Source: Echinometra lucunter (Eukaryota > Echinodermata > Echinoidea > Camarodonta > Echinometridae). From it: 64,000 nucleotides of DNA. The position numbers were made by a program, and so were the translations under genes. The notes under the pieces are model-generated. The model was not told the DNA's origin, made no database searches, and saw only the letters and a list, made by a program, of their open reading frames with translations. Each line of letters begins with the position of its first letter. Position 1 is the stretch's first letter. This document shows positions 35,726-48,529 of the stretch, one piece after another. The stretch lies in contig CM057161.1 in assembly GCA_029962745.1 (NCBI GenBank), positions 6,132,315-6,196,314 on the forward strand, in the 5' to 3' direction.

Positions 35726-36919
35726 TAAACTCCTTTTCTCCCCCCTCCTTTTATCAAAATTGATTTTCCCCAGGGTTTCATTCTCCTTTAACTGTTTAAA
35801 TTTACGTTTTTAGCTTTTTTCATAATTTGATGATGAAATGTCGATTTCATTGTTATTTGAAAGAATTATTCATTCTCTGCCACATTTAAAACAATATTTA
35901 AAATTTTCTACTTTTTTCAATTTCAAAAAGAAAATAATCATTCTATAAATCTTCTCTGTATTAGGTAAGCAGGAGCAATTATTTTTTAGGAAATTCCTCA
36001 CATATAGAGCTTCAAAACATTCATAAATATGTTTCCGTAATCTCAAGTGGCTTTGCAGGAGGTAGCAATTCCATAGATCGCCCTAAATAATAATTCACAC
36101 GGTACAGATTTATATTTTTTTTCCTATTAGACACTTAAAAGTCGGTTAAAAGGGCCACCAAGCGTCAAACATACGTGCCGTCCCACACAACATCATTGTC
36201 TCCACGTAGCTCATAAAACATTCAATTACTCAATGGATCAATCGCCACTCTCGCATGAACGTCATTCATATTAATTCCATCGGGGCGCTTTACCTCTACG
36301 ATCTCCATTCCGTCTCCCTCAAAGCCCCAGTCCCACTGGATTTAGGACTGTCAAAGATCCATGGTGTCGAATTAATGTATCGGCTTGTTAAACACAGACA
36401 AGTATTTTGTTCTCTTTGAATATATCCTTTTGAATGTACACAAAGCAATGGCCTCTTTGCTAAAAAATATTAAAATTCTGCGAATTTTCTATCAAGTAGC
36501 TACGGTCCATTTATCTGATATGAATTATTATATGGTGTTTACAATTTTATCAAGCTTCACTATTTCGGAGAGGGTTTGGCATCGGGCCAATCTCTCTACA
36601 AGTATAAATGTACTAGACATTTCCAACTTATATAAAAGGCCCCTTTCAGTTCATCTTGCCACAAAAATGATGTTCATTATTTTGCGAGGACAAAACAACG
36701 TTACAAACTCAAAATTGAAATTAGAGGTAAAACAAATGCTTTTTCAACACTATGCCCATACGCGTAGCCCCTCTCACGCCCTTTCCACTGGCATCCCTCC
36801 TCAATCAATAATAATTGAGCACAATTACAAATGTCCACAATAAAGCCTAATAAAAGGGAATAGCTGAAATTGACCGAAAACTTATAGCTTTCCCATGAGG
36901 CAAGTAGTATGTCACTAAC
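35726..36919. other. Gene-free stretch
   Basis: AT-rich. A 152-codon open frame at 36385-36843 has no ATG at its 5' end, no domain and AT-driven composition, so it is not called. Confidence 0.5.
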
Positions 36920-38526
36920 TATAGGTTTTCCCGGTCAATTTCATGATTTTGTCATTCAAGTTCATATTCCGAGCATTCAATTTCCCGTATTTCACGCTCG
37001 CAGCTCTGAAGCGGCTTTCAGATTCAAATTGGGTCATTCAGATTCACTATCCGATCAATCAATTGTTCATTTGGGTCATTCAAATTCAAAGTAGGAGCAT
37101 GCTTTTTGATAAATGGGCAATCAAATTCATTTCAAACCGGCGACCGAATCTCCTTGGTCATTCATATTCGTGAAAAGGCAACCAAGTTCCAAATAAGTAC
37201 ATTCAATTTAAAAGATTCATTGCATTTAGTTAGCTTGGGGTCAACGTGGGTGGTTTTTTTTTTTTCACTTAGTTTTGAATAAATTGGGCTTCTTTGGCAA
37301 TATATTTGCCATAAGGTTATCATGCTTAAGTCCAATATTTTAGGTTATGGCATAAATGCTTCCATTAAAACTGGTAACATGGAAATTATAAACATTTCAT
37401 ATTGCTGTTTATTTAGGCTTCCACATGAGAGATTTTGAGATCATGTTGTTTGTTGGTTTTTTAATTGACGCTAAGTTGTTAGTGTTGTGATTTTGTCTTT
37501 TAATGGGTGGCGTCATCAAGGAGTGTAATTTAGAAATTATGTCGTTATGCTGTTAAATTATTGAAGTTAGTATACATGAACATATAAGGACATGATATCA
37601 TTCATTTGTAAATATACAAAGATAGGAAGAAAACTTCAATGAGAGTCATAATCATGACAGTGTTGAGTTTCAAATTAGATCATCTTCAGAAACTGAGGTA
37701 AGCTCAACATTTTGATGCCTTCTTATCTAATTGTATCAGAAATTGGTACAAAAACAGTTCTTGTTCAGTTTTACCTCAGCTCCTGAAGATGATCTAAATA
37801 CAGGTCGAAAATTTGAAACTCAACACTATAACTCTCATCGGAGTTTTCTTCCTATCTTTGTATATTCATATCATCCATGTAATTATGGATGTCATTGTAA
37901 GTAGATACAAACTCAGAACAATAAAGAACCCTTTAAAAAAAAGAATCAGCATACTAGAAGCCTACGAAAATGGGATTTTTTTTTCTTGTGTGTGTGTTAG
38001 GGGTGAGGGATGTGCGGGTAGATTGTGTACATTCCAAAAAGGGATTGGTCAAAATAACCAATGTGTTGGTGAATTTGTGTCTGACCAAAAAATTAGTCAA
38101 AATCAACCAAAATTTTGGTACATTAATTTTCAACAAATAATTGGGTAATTATGACCATCATATCGGCCAATCTTCACCAAAATCTCCCCCTCATAACCCC
38201 CTTTTATCTTCTCCACTAAAGTGAGTGCACGAAGTAGGAAATTGATAGCCTGAAAATGAAATTGAACGCCCAAAACAGCGTCATCGTGACTACGAGGTGA
38301 ATTTGAATGCGCAAGTAGGAAATACAATGCTCGCATTTGGAAATTGAACGCTCATGCGTGATTTCGATTTACGGAAAGGAAATAAGAGCGCCCATAAATG
38401 AAATTGATCGATCGGATTCGGAATTTGAAAGCCCGAATGTCTTCGCGGGGCGTGCGTTGCGTAAAATTGGATGCATGTTCATGAATTGGAATGGAAAAAG
38501 TATGAAATTGACCGGGAAAACCTATA
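36920..38526. mobile_element. Long foldback element with arms built of short degenerate repeats
   Basis: The ends are inverted: TATAGGTTTTCCCGGTCAAT at 36920 and ATTGACCGGGAAAACCTATA ending at 38526. Each arm (about 36920-37215 and 38215-38526) is a run of short units such as GTCATTCAAATTCA and GGAAATTGAACGC at irregular spacing of 20-35 bp, in opposite orientation on the two sides. The central region carries another palindromic element (37605-37870). Long inverted repeats made of short tandem units recall the TU foldback transposons described in sea urchins. No transposase is present. Confidence 0.68.
37605..37870. mobile_element. Palindromic MITE nested in the foldback element
   Basis: ATACAAAGATAGGAAGAAAA at about 37614 pairs with TTTTCTTCCTATCTTTGTAT at about 37843. 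Further in, GTGTTGAGTTTCAAAT pairs with ATTTGAAACTCAACAC, and GATCATCTTCAG with CTGAAGATGATC. Confidence 0.78.
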
Positions 38527-40320
38527 TTAAAAGTAAAAACGTTACATTTAACTACAAATTAACTATTCTCATCTGAAAATTAATTAATAAATCATTTGAA
38601 TCAGGAAGTATTGACCGTCTGTATTAATAATTATGCAGAGCGTCCCAGAAAAAAATAATAATAGAAGAAAGTTTCTCAAATAGTTTTTATAAACTCTTCT
38701 AGCAAGTGATATATAAGGATCTGAGTTGACAATATTTCATACCGGTATAAACATTTCTTTGAATTGAAAATATTCATTTTCATTTGTTTCTTTTCCAGCT
38801 GTTAACTGTGTTCTGGAACCTACTGTAGTACAGCAAACTGAACGCGATCACATTTTCAAGGGTAATACTATCATCCAACCAAAGGAACTTCTTAACAGAA
38901 AAATGTATTTGGCCATCAATGCATCTCTTTAGTGCTATCTGGCAACAAAATTATGCAGTTCTCTTACACTGTACGAGGATATGGTTATTTTTTTTTAAAA
39001 TCCCTCATTTTCCCGCTGTCTATATAGTTATACATGAAACGTAATCAATTCCTTTTTGTTTGTACGCTCATGTTATTGTTTTTCTACCTCTACCATTTTG
39101 TACGACGACCATGTAAGATTCTGAAGGTTTCTCTTCTTTTCAGCTTTTCTATTTCTACTTGTTTTCTCTTTCTCTTCTTCTTCCTCCTCCTCCACCTCCC
39201 CTTCTTCTTCTCCTTCTTCTTCTTATTCTGCTTCTCTCTTCTTTCTTCTTTGGAAAATATAGAAAAAATATGAAAAGTGATTTTTTAAAGAAAATAATGA
39301 GGCAAATTATCGTATAACAATGTATTTTTTCGCACAGAGTCCATTTTATTCAATTAATGATTAGGGGACGACCTATCGTAAATCAGTTTAATACACTGAC
39401 TGATAAAATTCCCAGCTAAAATCTTTCAAGTTCCTGGAGTCTAATGGTACTCTTAAAAAATCAATCTTAAACCTTCGTTAGAATAATTTTTGTTTTACAA
39501 ACCCAGAAAACGTACATACCCCCCACGAAAATTACCTCTAAAATCGTGTTTCTTGTTTGCCTAAGTGATCTATTGACATCTTATGTAAACGACAAAGTGA
39601 CTTCCTTCCTAAACTCTGTGTGGGGCGAAACGTAAACACGGCCAATGGACTTTGGAAATGTTTATAGATCGGTTACCTTTGCAACGGCAAACTATTGCAT
39701 AATAATGTACTCATGTCGTTCTCGAGCAAGATCCTTTCTTCTGTATTGTTCTTCTCGGCTCAAATGAAACTTATGCCGTGTTAGAATTTTGTAAAGCAAG
39801 TAAACGTCTTCTTTATTCCCAGGTCTCACAAAAATAGCCTTCAGGTATATCATGTCTAGATCGTTCAACATGCAAACGTACGCCATCATACAGGACAAGA
39901 ACGGAATGCCAATAAATGTACAGGTATTCGTTACTATTGAGTTCTTTTTCACATAGACCATTATACGTGGGACTATTGATTTCTTTTAAACCCTGACAAA
40001 TCCATCATGCAGGTATTATATCCATGTCGTGCACCTCGAAATTTTGGACATTCTTCACTATATTTCATAATAGTACGGGAGCCTTAGTTGTGTGTTAGTC
40101 TAGTCATCTCTAGTTTAAATTCCATGTTCGTTTGAAACAAACAGCTACGATATTATAGCATAATGATAGATGAGGTATTTTTACTCCGCTTTTCAATAGC
40201 AATGAAATCATTAATAATGATAACCATAATTATAATAATGACCAAAATACAAATATCAGTGGTAATAATAATGATGATGATGATAATTATAATAATAATA
40301 AGAAGAAGACTAATGATAAT

Positions 40321-40354
<34 letters not shown>

Positions 40355-41398
40355 TAGTAATGATAGTAATAATGATTATCCTTCCTATAATGAGCATTCC
40401 ATCATTGACATTACCAGAATTTGTCCTATCTTTAAAAAAATAGGGGGTTTTGCACCCACAGCAGTCCATCCTTGATGGGATAGAAGGAGATTTTTCATAC
40501 GCATCTGTAAATATAAGCTTTCGTTTAACATCTATACCAGTTACAGGAGGTCTGTTCAATACTTAACACCTCTTCCTTTAAATAAACATGATACTAGGAC
40601 TAAAATATGAATATAACGTGTTACGGCCTCTATTTATTGTTCGAAATATACTTTCATGCACTTTACCTTTGGATATGCTCCAGTCACATAAGATTTTGAG
40701 CTCTATGACGTCCATTAAGCGAGCGATGAACTCGTCTTCGATCACGTAATGGAAACAGAGCGCAGGGGACAGCATGGAATGCGTGTCCGCCCTCCAGCAT
40801 CGACGATTGCCTTATGAGGCAACGTGACTGCTCCTCTGTTTTGCTCAACGCAGGATTGTACATTGAGAGGATTCGACATGGGAGGCGAATGGGTGATACC
40901 AACAAGACCAACATAAGACTCACGATACATTGCAGACAAATCTACCCCCTCCCCTTTTGTTGTTGTTGCTGTTTTATTTTCATTTGTTCTTTTCTCTTAT
41001 AAATGCTTAGGTATTAAGAATTAGAACATAACTGAAAACAAATTATCATGCTCGAACACATTTTTTTTTTAAATAATTTTTTACACATCTTACGAAAGGA
41101 TTTGTTAAAGCTTGTAGTTGACTCGTTTCACCTTTTGTATTTCAAGATGCAAGATGATATGGGCATTCTTAAAAATGCACATACTGTCAATCTCGACTCC
41201 GACCCCCCCCCCCCCATCTCTCTCTTTCTCAGTCTCTTTATTTACGAAAAAAAAAAACGAATTCAGCAAATGACATTCATTACAAGTGACGTAAAACAGA
41301 TAATATTAATTGACCATTTTATCCCTGCTTAATTTTGTACGATTAAAGCAATTCCCCAAATAAAGTTTGTATTGTCGCCTTTTTACAGAGCGTCCACC
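38527..41398. other. Gene-free stretch
   Basis: AT-rich DNA with a CTTCTT-rich tract (39165-39245) and an AAT-rich tract. A GC-richer patch at 40680-40930 has a possible minus-strand splice donor (CCAAAG|GTAAAG, near 40667) but no recognisable protein. The 89-codon minus-strand frame at 39692-39961 also has no recognisable domain. Confidence 0.45.
40258..40358. repeat. AAT/ATGATG-rich microsatellite
   Basis: Runs of ATAATAATG and AATAATAATAAT, interrupted by AGAAGAAGAC. Confidence 0.9.
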
Positions 41399-41551
41399 AG
41401 GGCCCCGTTTCATAAAACTTGGTATCAATAAGAAGTTGCAGTCACTGTTATAAGCTACTAAAATCCTCGCATCTGATTGGCTGATAGCAAATTCATCATA
41501 AAAATTGCGCAGTTGTTACTGATAAGTTTTATGAACATGATGAAAGGAGGC
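41399..41551. mobile_element. MITE of the GATTGGCTGA family, copy 2
   Basis: Left end GGGCCCCGTTTCATAAAACT. Right end TAAGTTTTATGAACATG then GGAGGCCC. Core ATAAGCTACTAAAATCC then CATCTGATTGGCTGA. Inverted ends match those at 52840-52971. Confidence 0.75.
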
Positions 41552-42575
41552 CCAGGTTCACGCGGAAGAACGAGCTATCTGACGTCATACCTTGCAAACA
41601 TCGACACAACGTAATACCCGGTCCTCCATTATCGGACTGTCTTTAACACGGGACGATTTGACACGAGCTGCTCTTGAGCTTCATTGAGATTTGTTCTACA
41701 TGTGAGAAGTCAGGAGTTAGTGGGAGGTCGTTTACGTCATAGGTCATGAACTTGGGTGAGAGAAACTACTACTACCCAGAGAGTTTCCCCGGTGATATAT
41801 GACCACCATACAGGATGGTGGAAGGAGAGAGAAACAGAGAAGGAGAGAGACAGAGACAGAGACAGACAGAGACAGAGAGACAGAGGGGAGAAGAAGAAAT
41901 GGGGGGGGGGGGAGCGAGAAAATGTCAGAGTGATAGAGATCCAGGGAGAGAAGGAAAAAACCGAGGAAAAAAATATAGAACACAATAACAGAAAATGAAT
42001 GAAATTTTATAGACGAAGGATGTGGTAACGTTAACTGGTTAACAAAGACTTTCAGTGCATGGAGAGGGATTTAAAGGGCAAACGATGTAAGTATGAAAGA
42101 ACCTTTCTGGCATAGGCCACAAGGGTAAAGTAATGATTTCTTGTGCACTTCATATACACCCTCGGGTGTAATGCATTAAAACTTTAATCGCACACCTGCA
42201 TTTATGAGAAATAAAGCCTAGCCAGTGCTGATTGACATCATGCCTTTGCGCTTTACACCTCCACCGCAAGAGCCCCCCCCCCCCCCCCCTCCGTTATTGT
42301 TCGAAATCGGCATGGACGGAAATCGTGGTAGAGAGCTGACGTGTTCCTTGCGACTTTGTTTTTAAAAAAAAAGCATGAAGAGGAAGAAGAAGAAGAGGAG
42401 GAGGAGGAGGACGAGAAGGTTAAAGAAGAAAGGAGAAGAATAAGGTAAGAAAAGCAGGAGGAGAAGGAGGAGAAGAAGAGGAAGAGAAAGAAGAAGAAGA
42501 AGAAGAAGAAGAAAACAAAGCACCCCAGAAAGGTGAGGATTTCTTTTTTCTTTCTTTACTTGTACTTATTTCACT
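41552..42575. other. Gene-free stretch with purine-rich tracts
   Basis: GA-rich repeats at 41820-41890, a G run at 41901-41912, a C run at 42272-42288 and GAA-rich sequence at 42374-42516. No gene. Confidence 0.55.
42374..42516. repeat. (GAA/GAG)n imperfect microsatellite
   Basis: Mixed AAG, GAG and GAA triplets over about 140 bp. Confidence 0.88.
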
Positions 42576-42947
42576 TTTAAAGGTACATACACTCGGCATT
42601 CAAGAGGGCGCTATCAGAAGGCGCCGCCATCTTCATTACGAAGATCGGCAACGTAAAGTCGCATGCAGCTGTCAGTCAAAGCGGTACTATCACGCGCAAG
42701 CGGGTTGCGTGCACTTTCTGTATGCAGTTTGGCGGAACCGGCCAGGAGCAGCAACCAAATCAAGAGCCAAACTGTGATTGACATTATTCGGCACTCTTAC
42801 CATGAGAATCGGCATTGTTCTGGCATTCGGAACGTGGAATCTGCGTACGCGTCTTAATGATCGAATAATATTGGTGTCAATAGGCAGTTTTCACTGTCCG
42901 CCAGTGCCCTCTTGAATGTCCGGGTCTTTATACATTGTACCTTTAAA
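42576..42947. mobile_element. Non-autonomous TIR element (about 370 bp)
   Basis: TTTAAAGGTAC...CATTCAAGAGGGCGCT at the left is inverted relative to AGTGCCCTCTTGAATG...GTACCTTTAAA at the right. The interior is more GC-rich than its surroundings and carries no transposase. Superfamily not assigned. Confidence 0.72.
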
Positions 42948-43485
42948 AAAAATCACTACTAATGCAGGATTCTTTTTAAGTTTTAAAGTTTAGATGTTAT
43001 AATGTTGCTACTTTCAACTGTGAAAAAGTTTTGATGTTTCAAATATTAAAGGAAAATGGATTAAATTAAAATCCTTGATTTCCTCGAAATCACTCAAAGA
43101 AGATTTAGGGCCTTTTGGAAATAAACTCTTCAGATATATGAACATGTTGCAACGGTCCAAGGCAGCAACGATCCACTCTAATCCTTTGTCAATGGCAACT
43201 CACATAGAGATTTGAACTGTGACTGGCACTATTGATAAACGGATATCTAAATGAATTATCCTTCATGTCTGACAGAGAGTGCCCTGTACTCCCAGTAAAT
43301 GCATTTCGACTTATTTGGCAATAGGTCGAATGAACTTTTCTCAGTGAATACATTTTCCAAGCAACTCCAGCACAAATTCGACAATTTGAAGCCCCCTTGG
43401 CATATCCATTACATTCAAAATCAGAACGATACGCGAGTTGACTCAACAGTCGATCCCTGCCTTTGATAATAGCGCCAGCTTTAGC

Positions 43486-43489
<4 letters not shown>

Positions 43490-43537
<48 letters not shown>

Positions 43538-43550
43538 CCTCTCTCTCTCG
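43490..43550. repeat. (CT)n microsatellite
   Basis: Two CT blocks separated by a single CCT step. Confidence 0.92.
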
Positions 43551-43999
43551 CTACCTTTTCAGAGGGCTCTACCATAACCAGGTAATCCGGATGTAACAAT
43601 GTCCTGGTATAATCCACCAAAAAGCGACTGCTATCACACAGGGCAAAGTGATAAACCGACGCAGGAGCATTTTTCGCTTACCTCCCGTCCTCTTACAATA
43701 TTCCCGTATATAGGGCAAAGGAAATCAAGAACGACCAAATCTAAAAGGTTAATCATTTAGCATTGTTTAAAAGAGTAGATATTAAGACTAGATTTTCAAA
43801 TTTATCAATTACTTATCGCTTCCTCTTCATGTTCATCATTCAATTCAAGACCGACTATTACTTGGGTTTTATGTATCTGTCTGCGTGATTATTATGTAAC
43901 AACTATTAATAATTATTTAACAGACTTTCATAAATCACAGATGACAGATACTCTTTGATTTGGACATACTCTCTCCCCCTTTCTCCCCTCCCCCCCCCC

Positions 44000-44053
44000 C
44001 CTCTCTCTCTCTCTATCTCCCTCACTCTTTTTTGTGTCTTTATGGAGTCTTTG

Positions 44054-44114
<61 letters not shown>
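44000..44114. repeat. (CT)n microsatellite
   Basis: A short CT block (44000-44016), then a long CT run (44056-44113). Confidence 0.92.
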
Positions 44115-44115
<1 letters not shown>

Positions 44116-44727
44116 GTATTGACGTTTTCAAAATATTTATCATAACAAAGCGATTCACATGGCGATGAAATGTTTGTGATGTGAAGATAATTGCTCATCT
44201 CTGGCGCCCGACGAATTAACAGTCATGTAATAATACAAAATACATCATTTTGAGCTTATTAGTTTAATGAAACAAGCGGAGACAACGACGTGGAAAAAGG
44301 AAGACGAAGAGGTGGTCATCGTTGTAATATTTACCACATCACACAATTTCACACCACCCTCCATGATATAAGGACGCCGCTTATGGCTTCACACCTATCC
44401 CCTTTCCCCGGGGGAACCCAGATGAGAAAATACTGAAGATGTTACACCGGGGCGGAGTGTACGGGCACGGTGTGAACGGCTACATCTGCCGGTATCATTA
44501 TCCAGCTCAGTGGGCCAGCCCCCCCCCCCCCCCCCGTTCCCTCGGAGATTATTGCACAAAGCGAAAAGCGGCAATAAACTTCAACGTTTACCGGCAGAAG
44601 AAGTGTATATGATAACGTCAGGCATTCCCCAAGGTGAAAATGTGGGCAGGGAGCGAGAGATATGATTATTCCATTTTCCTTGTATTAAGCGTACACTCTC
44701 ATTATTTTGTTTGTCGGTTACGGCTGA

Positions 44728-44803
44728 GTAGGAGGAGGAGGAAGAGGAAGAAGAAGAAGAAGAAGAAGAAGAAGAAGAAGAAGAAGAAGAAGAAGAAGAA
44801 GAA
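44728..44803. repeat. (GAA)n microsatellite
   Basis: GGAGGAGGAGG followed by about 20 GAA/AAG triplets. The opposite strand reads as a poly-Ser frame, which is an artefact. Confidence 0.93.
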
Positions 44804-45245
44804 GGGGCGGGGTGTCCTTTTCTCGTCTGCACCTCCCCATCAATGACGTACTTATGTTTATGTCCGTTTCTCTCTTTCTTCCTCTCCTTTTCAATTGTTC
44901 GTTCTTTCAAACTTTGTCTCCTCCGTGTCTATCTGCTCCAACCACCTCGCTCTCGCCCCTTCCTCTCTCTTTCCGCCTCCTTCCCTGTCTCCCTCTATCT
45001 TTTCCACCCTCTTTCTTTCTTTCTCCCTCTCTCTTTCTCTCTTTAAGCCTCCCCTCCTACGTGTAAGTCTTTTCCACCCTTTCTATCTCTCTGGCTCCCT
45101 GTCTGTCAGTCATTTCGCTTCTTTTCCTCACCGATGATAAGTGATGAGAGGTTTCTCCTTCCGGTGTAAAGAGAATCGACCGCCAAAAAGTTTTCATCGA
45201 TGAGAATTTCCCTTCCAATATCAGTTTTTTGTTTCTTGTTTAATT

Positions 45246-45539
45246 TTGTTGTTGTTGTTTCTTTCTCATTCAGTAATAGACTTAGTCCATGCGGGCGCAA
45301 TAAACAAACTTAATCCTTTCGACAACCAGTTAATTTGTGTCAGAAACAAACTCGTAGGAGCCGATAACTGGAGCGAAGAGTATCATTTTCTTTGGTCATT
45401 CAGACGCGATTCTTTCATTACTACCAGTTCAGATTGAAGGGAAGAAGGAAAAGGGGCCTTTACTACCAGCTACGGAGAACTGAAACAAGATACTTGATAT
45501 TGATACTTCGGAAGGAGAAAGTCTGATTCAGAAACCGAG
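45246..45539 (+). other. Candidate non-coding first exon of the lengsin-like gene
   Basis: A strong donor (GAAACCGAG followed by GTAAGTGAC) ends this segment at 45539. It lies on the same strand, about 4.7 kb upstream of the acceptor at 50220, and no other exon candidate was seen between them. The exon's start cannot be fixed by eye; 45246 is only a guess. Linkage to the lengsin-like coding exon is inference. Confidence 0.35.
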
Positions 45540-45595
45540 GTAAGTGACTGTTTTGTTTGTTTGTTTATTTTTCTTGTGGTTTTGTTTTTCTTTTT

Positions 45596-45690
45596 GATAA
45601 TGATAATGATGATATTGTGGATTTATAGCGCTTAATACATCTCGGATAGCTCTAAGCCGCTTTACAGAAATATTACATCAAGTGCTTTCT
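45596..45690. repeat. Short dispersed-repeat fragment (TTTATAGCGCTT type)
   Basis: GATAATGATAATGATGATAT followed by GGATTTATAGCGCTTAATAC and CTAAGCCGCTTTACA resembles the 3' domain of SINE-like repeats seen widely in marine invertebrates. Family not verified. Confidence 0.45.
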
Positions 45691-46699
45691 TTCAGCTTGT
45701 TATTGAAAGGCTAACAAGAAGTCTTCTATATGTGTCAAGATCGAAAGATGACCCAGTCGCAACAAACAGTTACAAATGTATATGAAAATTAAATGATATA
45801 TGTTTATTCATGTTATTTGCAATACAATGATCAAAACAAGCAGCATAAATTAGGTGTCAAAACTTACAGAAAAGAAGACTGGGCGATAAAGAGTCCACTG
45901 CACTGGCGATAATATATCCTGTATAAAATCACAGTATCACGGGTATTCAAGTAGCTTCCAGATAGTGCATGCATCTAATTATTTCAACAGAGTGTTACAA
46001 GTTATTTTGCTAGTAAACAGACATTTATAAAATTATCTAGAATGCTCTTCTTCTAGATGATTAAAGTTAATGTTTGCTATCATTCTTTGTGTATTGTTAC
46101 AACAAACTATGAATAATTATTTATCTTGAAAAAATGGGAATAACTACCTTCCAGAAGATTCTTCAATTATAACATATTATATCCCAAAAAGTTTGAATTT
46201 GATTTGTAAGCAAGAAAAAAGTCTTTATCGTCTGTTTTTTTGTTCTAGTTAATCACTGTAATCCGATTTACCTGTATTACTGATTATGACTGATAGCACC
46301 ACGTTTTAATGAAAGCCTTATGCTTTCTGTTCTACTTATCATGTTAATTAAGAATATAGGATCAATCAAGCACGGGTTACCTGCATGAGATATCATTTTA
46401 CACATCGCAACCAATAATAATTGCCCTCACGACTGCCGTTCTGTGATCGAAGCAGCCCAAACCAACGAGCGTGTCATCATATCATCTGCTCGTAGTTGTT
46501 ATCATTGGTAAACACACCTGCTTTAAGTTAACCAAATCATTGATTTTCTATGTATTAGTATATCTGAAGAATATTTTCACATATAGGATAGGCTGGGTGG
46601 TATATATGATCGCCTTCCTTGCTTTTCTTAATGCCGAGATTAATTCTCAAATAGAGCCTACCCTAAATCTGACTGAGTTCGTTTAACCCTTAAAAAACA
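45691..46699. other. Gene-free stretch (probable intron)
   Basis: AT-rich non-coding sequence between the candidate first exon and the lengsin-like coding exon. Nothing recognised. Confidence 0.5.
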
Positions 46700-46890
46700 G
46701 GGGGTGGGGATATTATTATTATTATGTTAACTCATTCTTGATTTAAATGAAAAAAAGGGGGAGGTGTATGTACATTTTATTTCCATGCAGCTTTTACGAA
46801 TCATTACCATTTAAAAACTCATTTAGATTTTGCACTTAGTGATGTAATATTGGCCTCAAAGCCATATGGCCATCCCAATGGGCCTTCACT
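46700..46890. repeat. Outlying unit of the ~190-bp repeat
   Basis: AAACTCATTTAGATTTTGCA and GCCTCAAAGCCATATGG match the array at 48530-49780. Confidence 0.65.
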
Positions 46891-47531
46891 GTAACCTCCG
46901 CCACTGACATCTATGTTTTTGTTTTCTCTTTATTTTCAGAGAATTAATCAAACTAGCAGAATATTAATTCTCATTCAATTCGATATGTATTTTATTATGT
47001 TTGCAATTTATAAAAGCAGACGTTCTAACGGTTTATAACTTGCTCTTGATGGCTGTTGACAGAAAATTAATTTTCTTTCTATCTGTCTTTCTATCATTTT
47101 ATTTACGGTGTATCTGGAAATTTTTAAACAAAAATGAGTGTTTACTTTTTTTGAGTGCATGTAAATATTATGCACAGTGAGTCAGTAAAAAAAACCCCAC
47201 ATTTGTTTCAACCGTTCTCATTGCTGACAAGTGAGAGTGTAACATACAATTTAATGTATGTGTGCGTATGTGAAGTGGCTTAGATAAGGAACTCTTTCTG
47301 ATTATTTTAACACCATATTGGTGCATTATCTTTCCATGACCACTGATGACTGAATAAACAGGAGACAAATAATGAGAACCGCATAAATTTCCGCATTACT
47401 TACTCTACCATAAACATAAAAAACCATGTGGAAGGAGAAGCAAAAAAAAAAAAAACTGTCATGTATTTTCCACAGAAATCTTCTTTTGATTCGTCTCATG
47501 TTCAGAGGCGGACTAGGACAGAAATTCGGTT
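46891..47531. other. Gene-free stretch
   Basis: AT-rich DNA between the outlying repeat unit and the next MITE. Nothing supported. Confidence 0.5.
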
Positions 47532-47907
47532 GGGGGGGGGGGGGGTTGTTTCATAAAGCTGTTTGTAAAGTTACGCATGATTTTACCAACGACTGGAATA
47601 TGAAGTGCTAAATCGGATGACAAAAGTTTTTCTTGACGTTTTAACAAAGTGTGACTGCCTTTCCCATTTTCTCTGAATTAAATTGTGGTAAAGAATATAT
47701 ACTTCTCAATAAAAATATCTGTAAACAATGTTAATATTAATCTACGTTTGTATACGTTACCTTTCACTAATGCTACTTATAATGATTGAGAATCCATTTT
47801 TGGCTGACATATATTCCAGTCTTTTGTAAAGTCGTTCATAACTTTCGTAAGTTCATAAGTATATTTTTTGCCACAAGTTAATTATGTAAACGTATTCTGT
47901 CATTGTA

Positions 47908-47960
<53 letters not shown>

Positions 47961-48227
47961 TATATATATGTATGTATTATATATATATATATATATATAT
48001 ATGAATAGTTACTGTTATGTATGTTTGATTTTTTTTCAAAATTTGTTATTTGTGTTTTGGAAATGAAAAAAAAAAACTCTTGAACTCTTGATTAATGGAA
48101 TTGCTATCACACTTTGTCAAAACGTCAGGAAAATTTTTGGCATCCCATTTGGCAATTCATATTCAGGTTGTTTGTAAAGTCAAGCGTAAGTTTTCGAATA
48201 GCTTTATGAACCCTCCCCCCCCCCCCC
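47532..48227. mobile_element. TIR element of about 700 bp with an internal (TA)n
   Basis: The left end, a G-run then TTTCATAAAGCTGTTTGTAA and GTTACGC, is inverted relative to GCGTAAG...TAGCTTTATGAACCCTCCC at the right. Further in, TTGACGTTTTAACAAAGTGT (47632) pairs with ACACTTTGTCAAAACGTCA (48109). The TA microsatellite occupies the middle. No coding capacity. Confidence 0.75.
47919..48001. repeat. (TA)n microsatellite
   Basis: Long AT dinucleotide run with a few interruptions around 47953-47980. Confidence 0.94.
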
Positions 48228-48529
48228 GAAGATTATCGGTTAGACAAAGGTATCAATGCGCGACGACTGTAACTTTGTAGTGTCTTTAATACTAAACCCG
48301 TTTACTACTGATTTTTCAAACTCCCATAGACTTGACACCCGGTTTCCACAGTCTACGGGTTAAAGATGATGAAGGTCAAAGCAAAGTATATACACATTTT
48401 CATACTTACCTCACCTCGTATTTTCTTTTCCCTTATACGTTGAAGAGTAAGAGCATTTCACCTCAGTTTTGTGCATTCGTGGTATGATAGCATGGTCGGT
48501 AAAATATGCAACTCATTCAACATGTTCAA
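48228..48529. other. Gene-free stretch
   Basis: Non-coding DNA between the TIR element and the tandem array. Nothing recognised. Confidence 0.5.

Larger units (their letters stand above)
42948..45245. other. Gene-free stretch
   Basis: AT-rich DNA with several simple repeats listed separately and C runs at 43990-43999 and 44520-44535. Open frames that cross the repeats encode only Arg/Glu or Ser/Leu runs. Confidence 0.55.

Noticed and set aside
36385..36843. 152-codon plus-strand open frame
   Set aside because: It does not begin at an ATG, is rich in residues expected from AT-rich DNA, and shows no domain.
39692..39961. 89-codon minus-strand frame with a plausible-looking Arg/Glu-rich end
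   Set aside because: Looked exon-like, but no family is recognised and flanking splice sites are weak.
40660..40940. GC-richer patch with minus-strand frames and a possible donor (CCAAAG|GTAAAG)
   Set aside because: The candidate frames are short and overlapping, with no recognisable protein or matching partner exon; recorded only as a possibility.
44581..44910. 109-codon frame with poly-Ser
   Set aside because: The Ser run is the complement of a GAA microsatellite; no flanking coding character.
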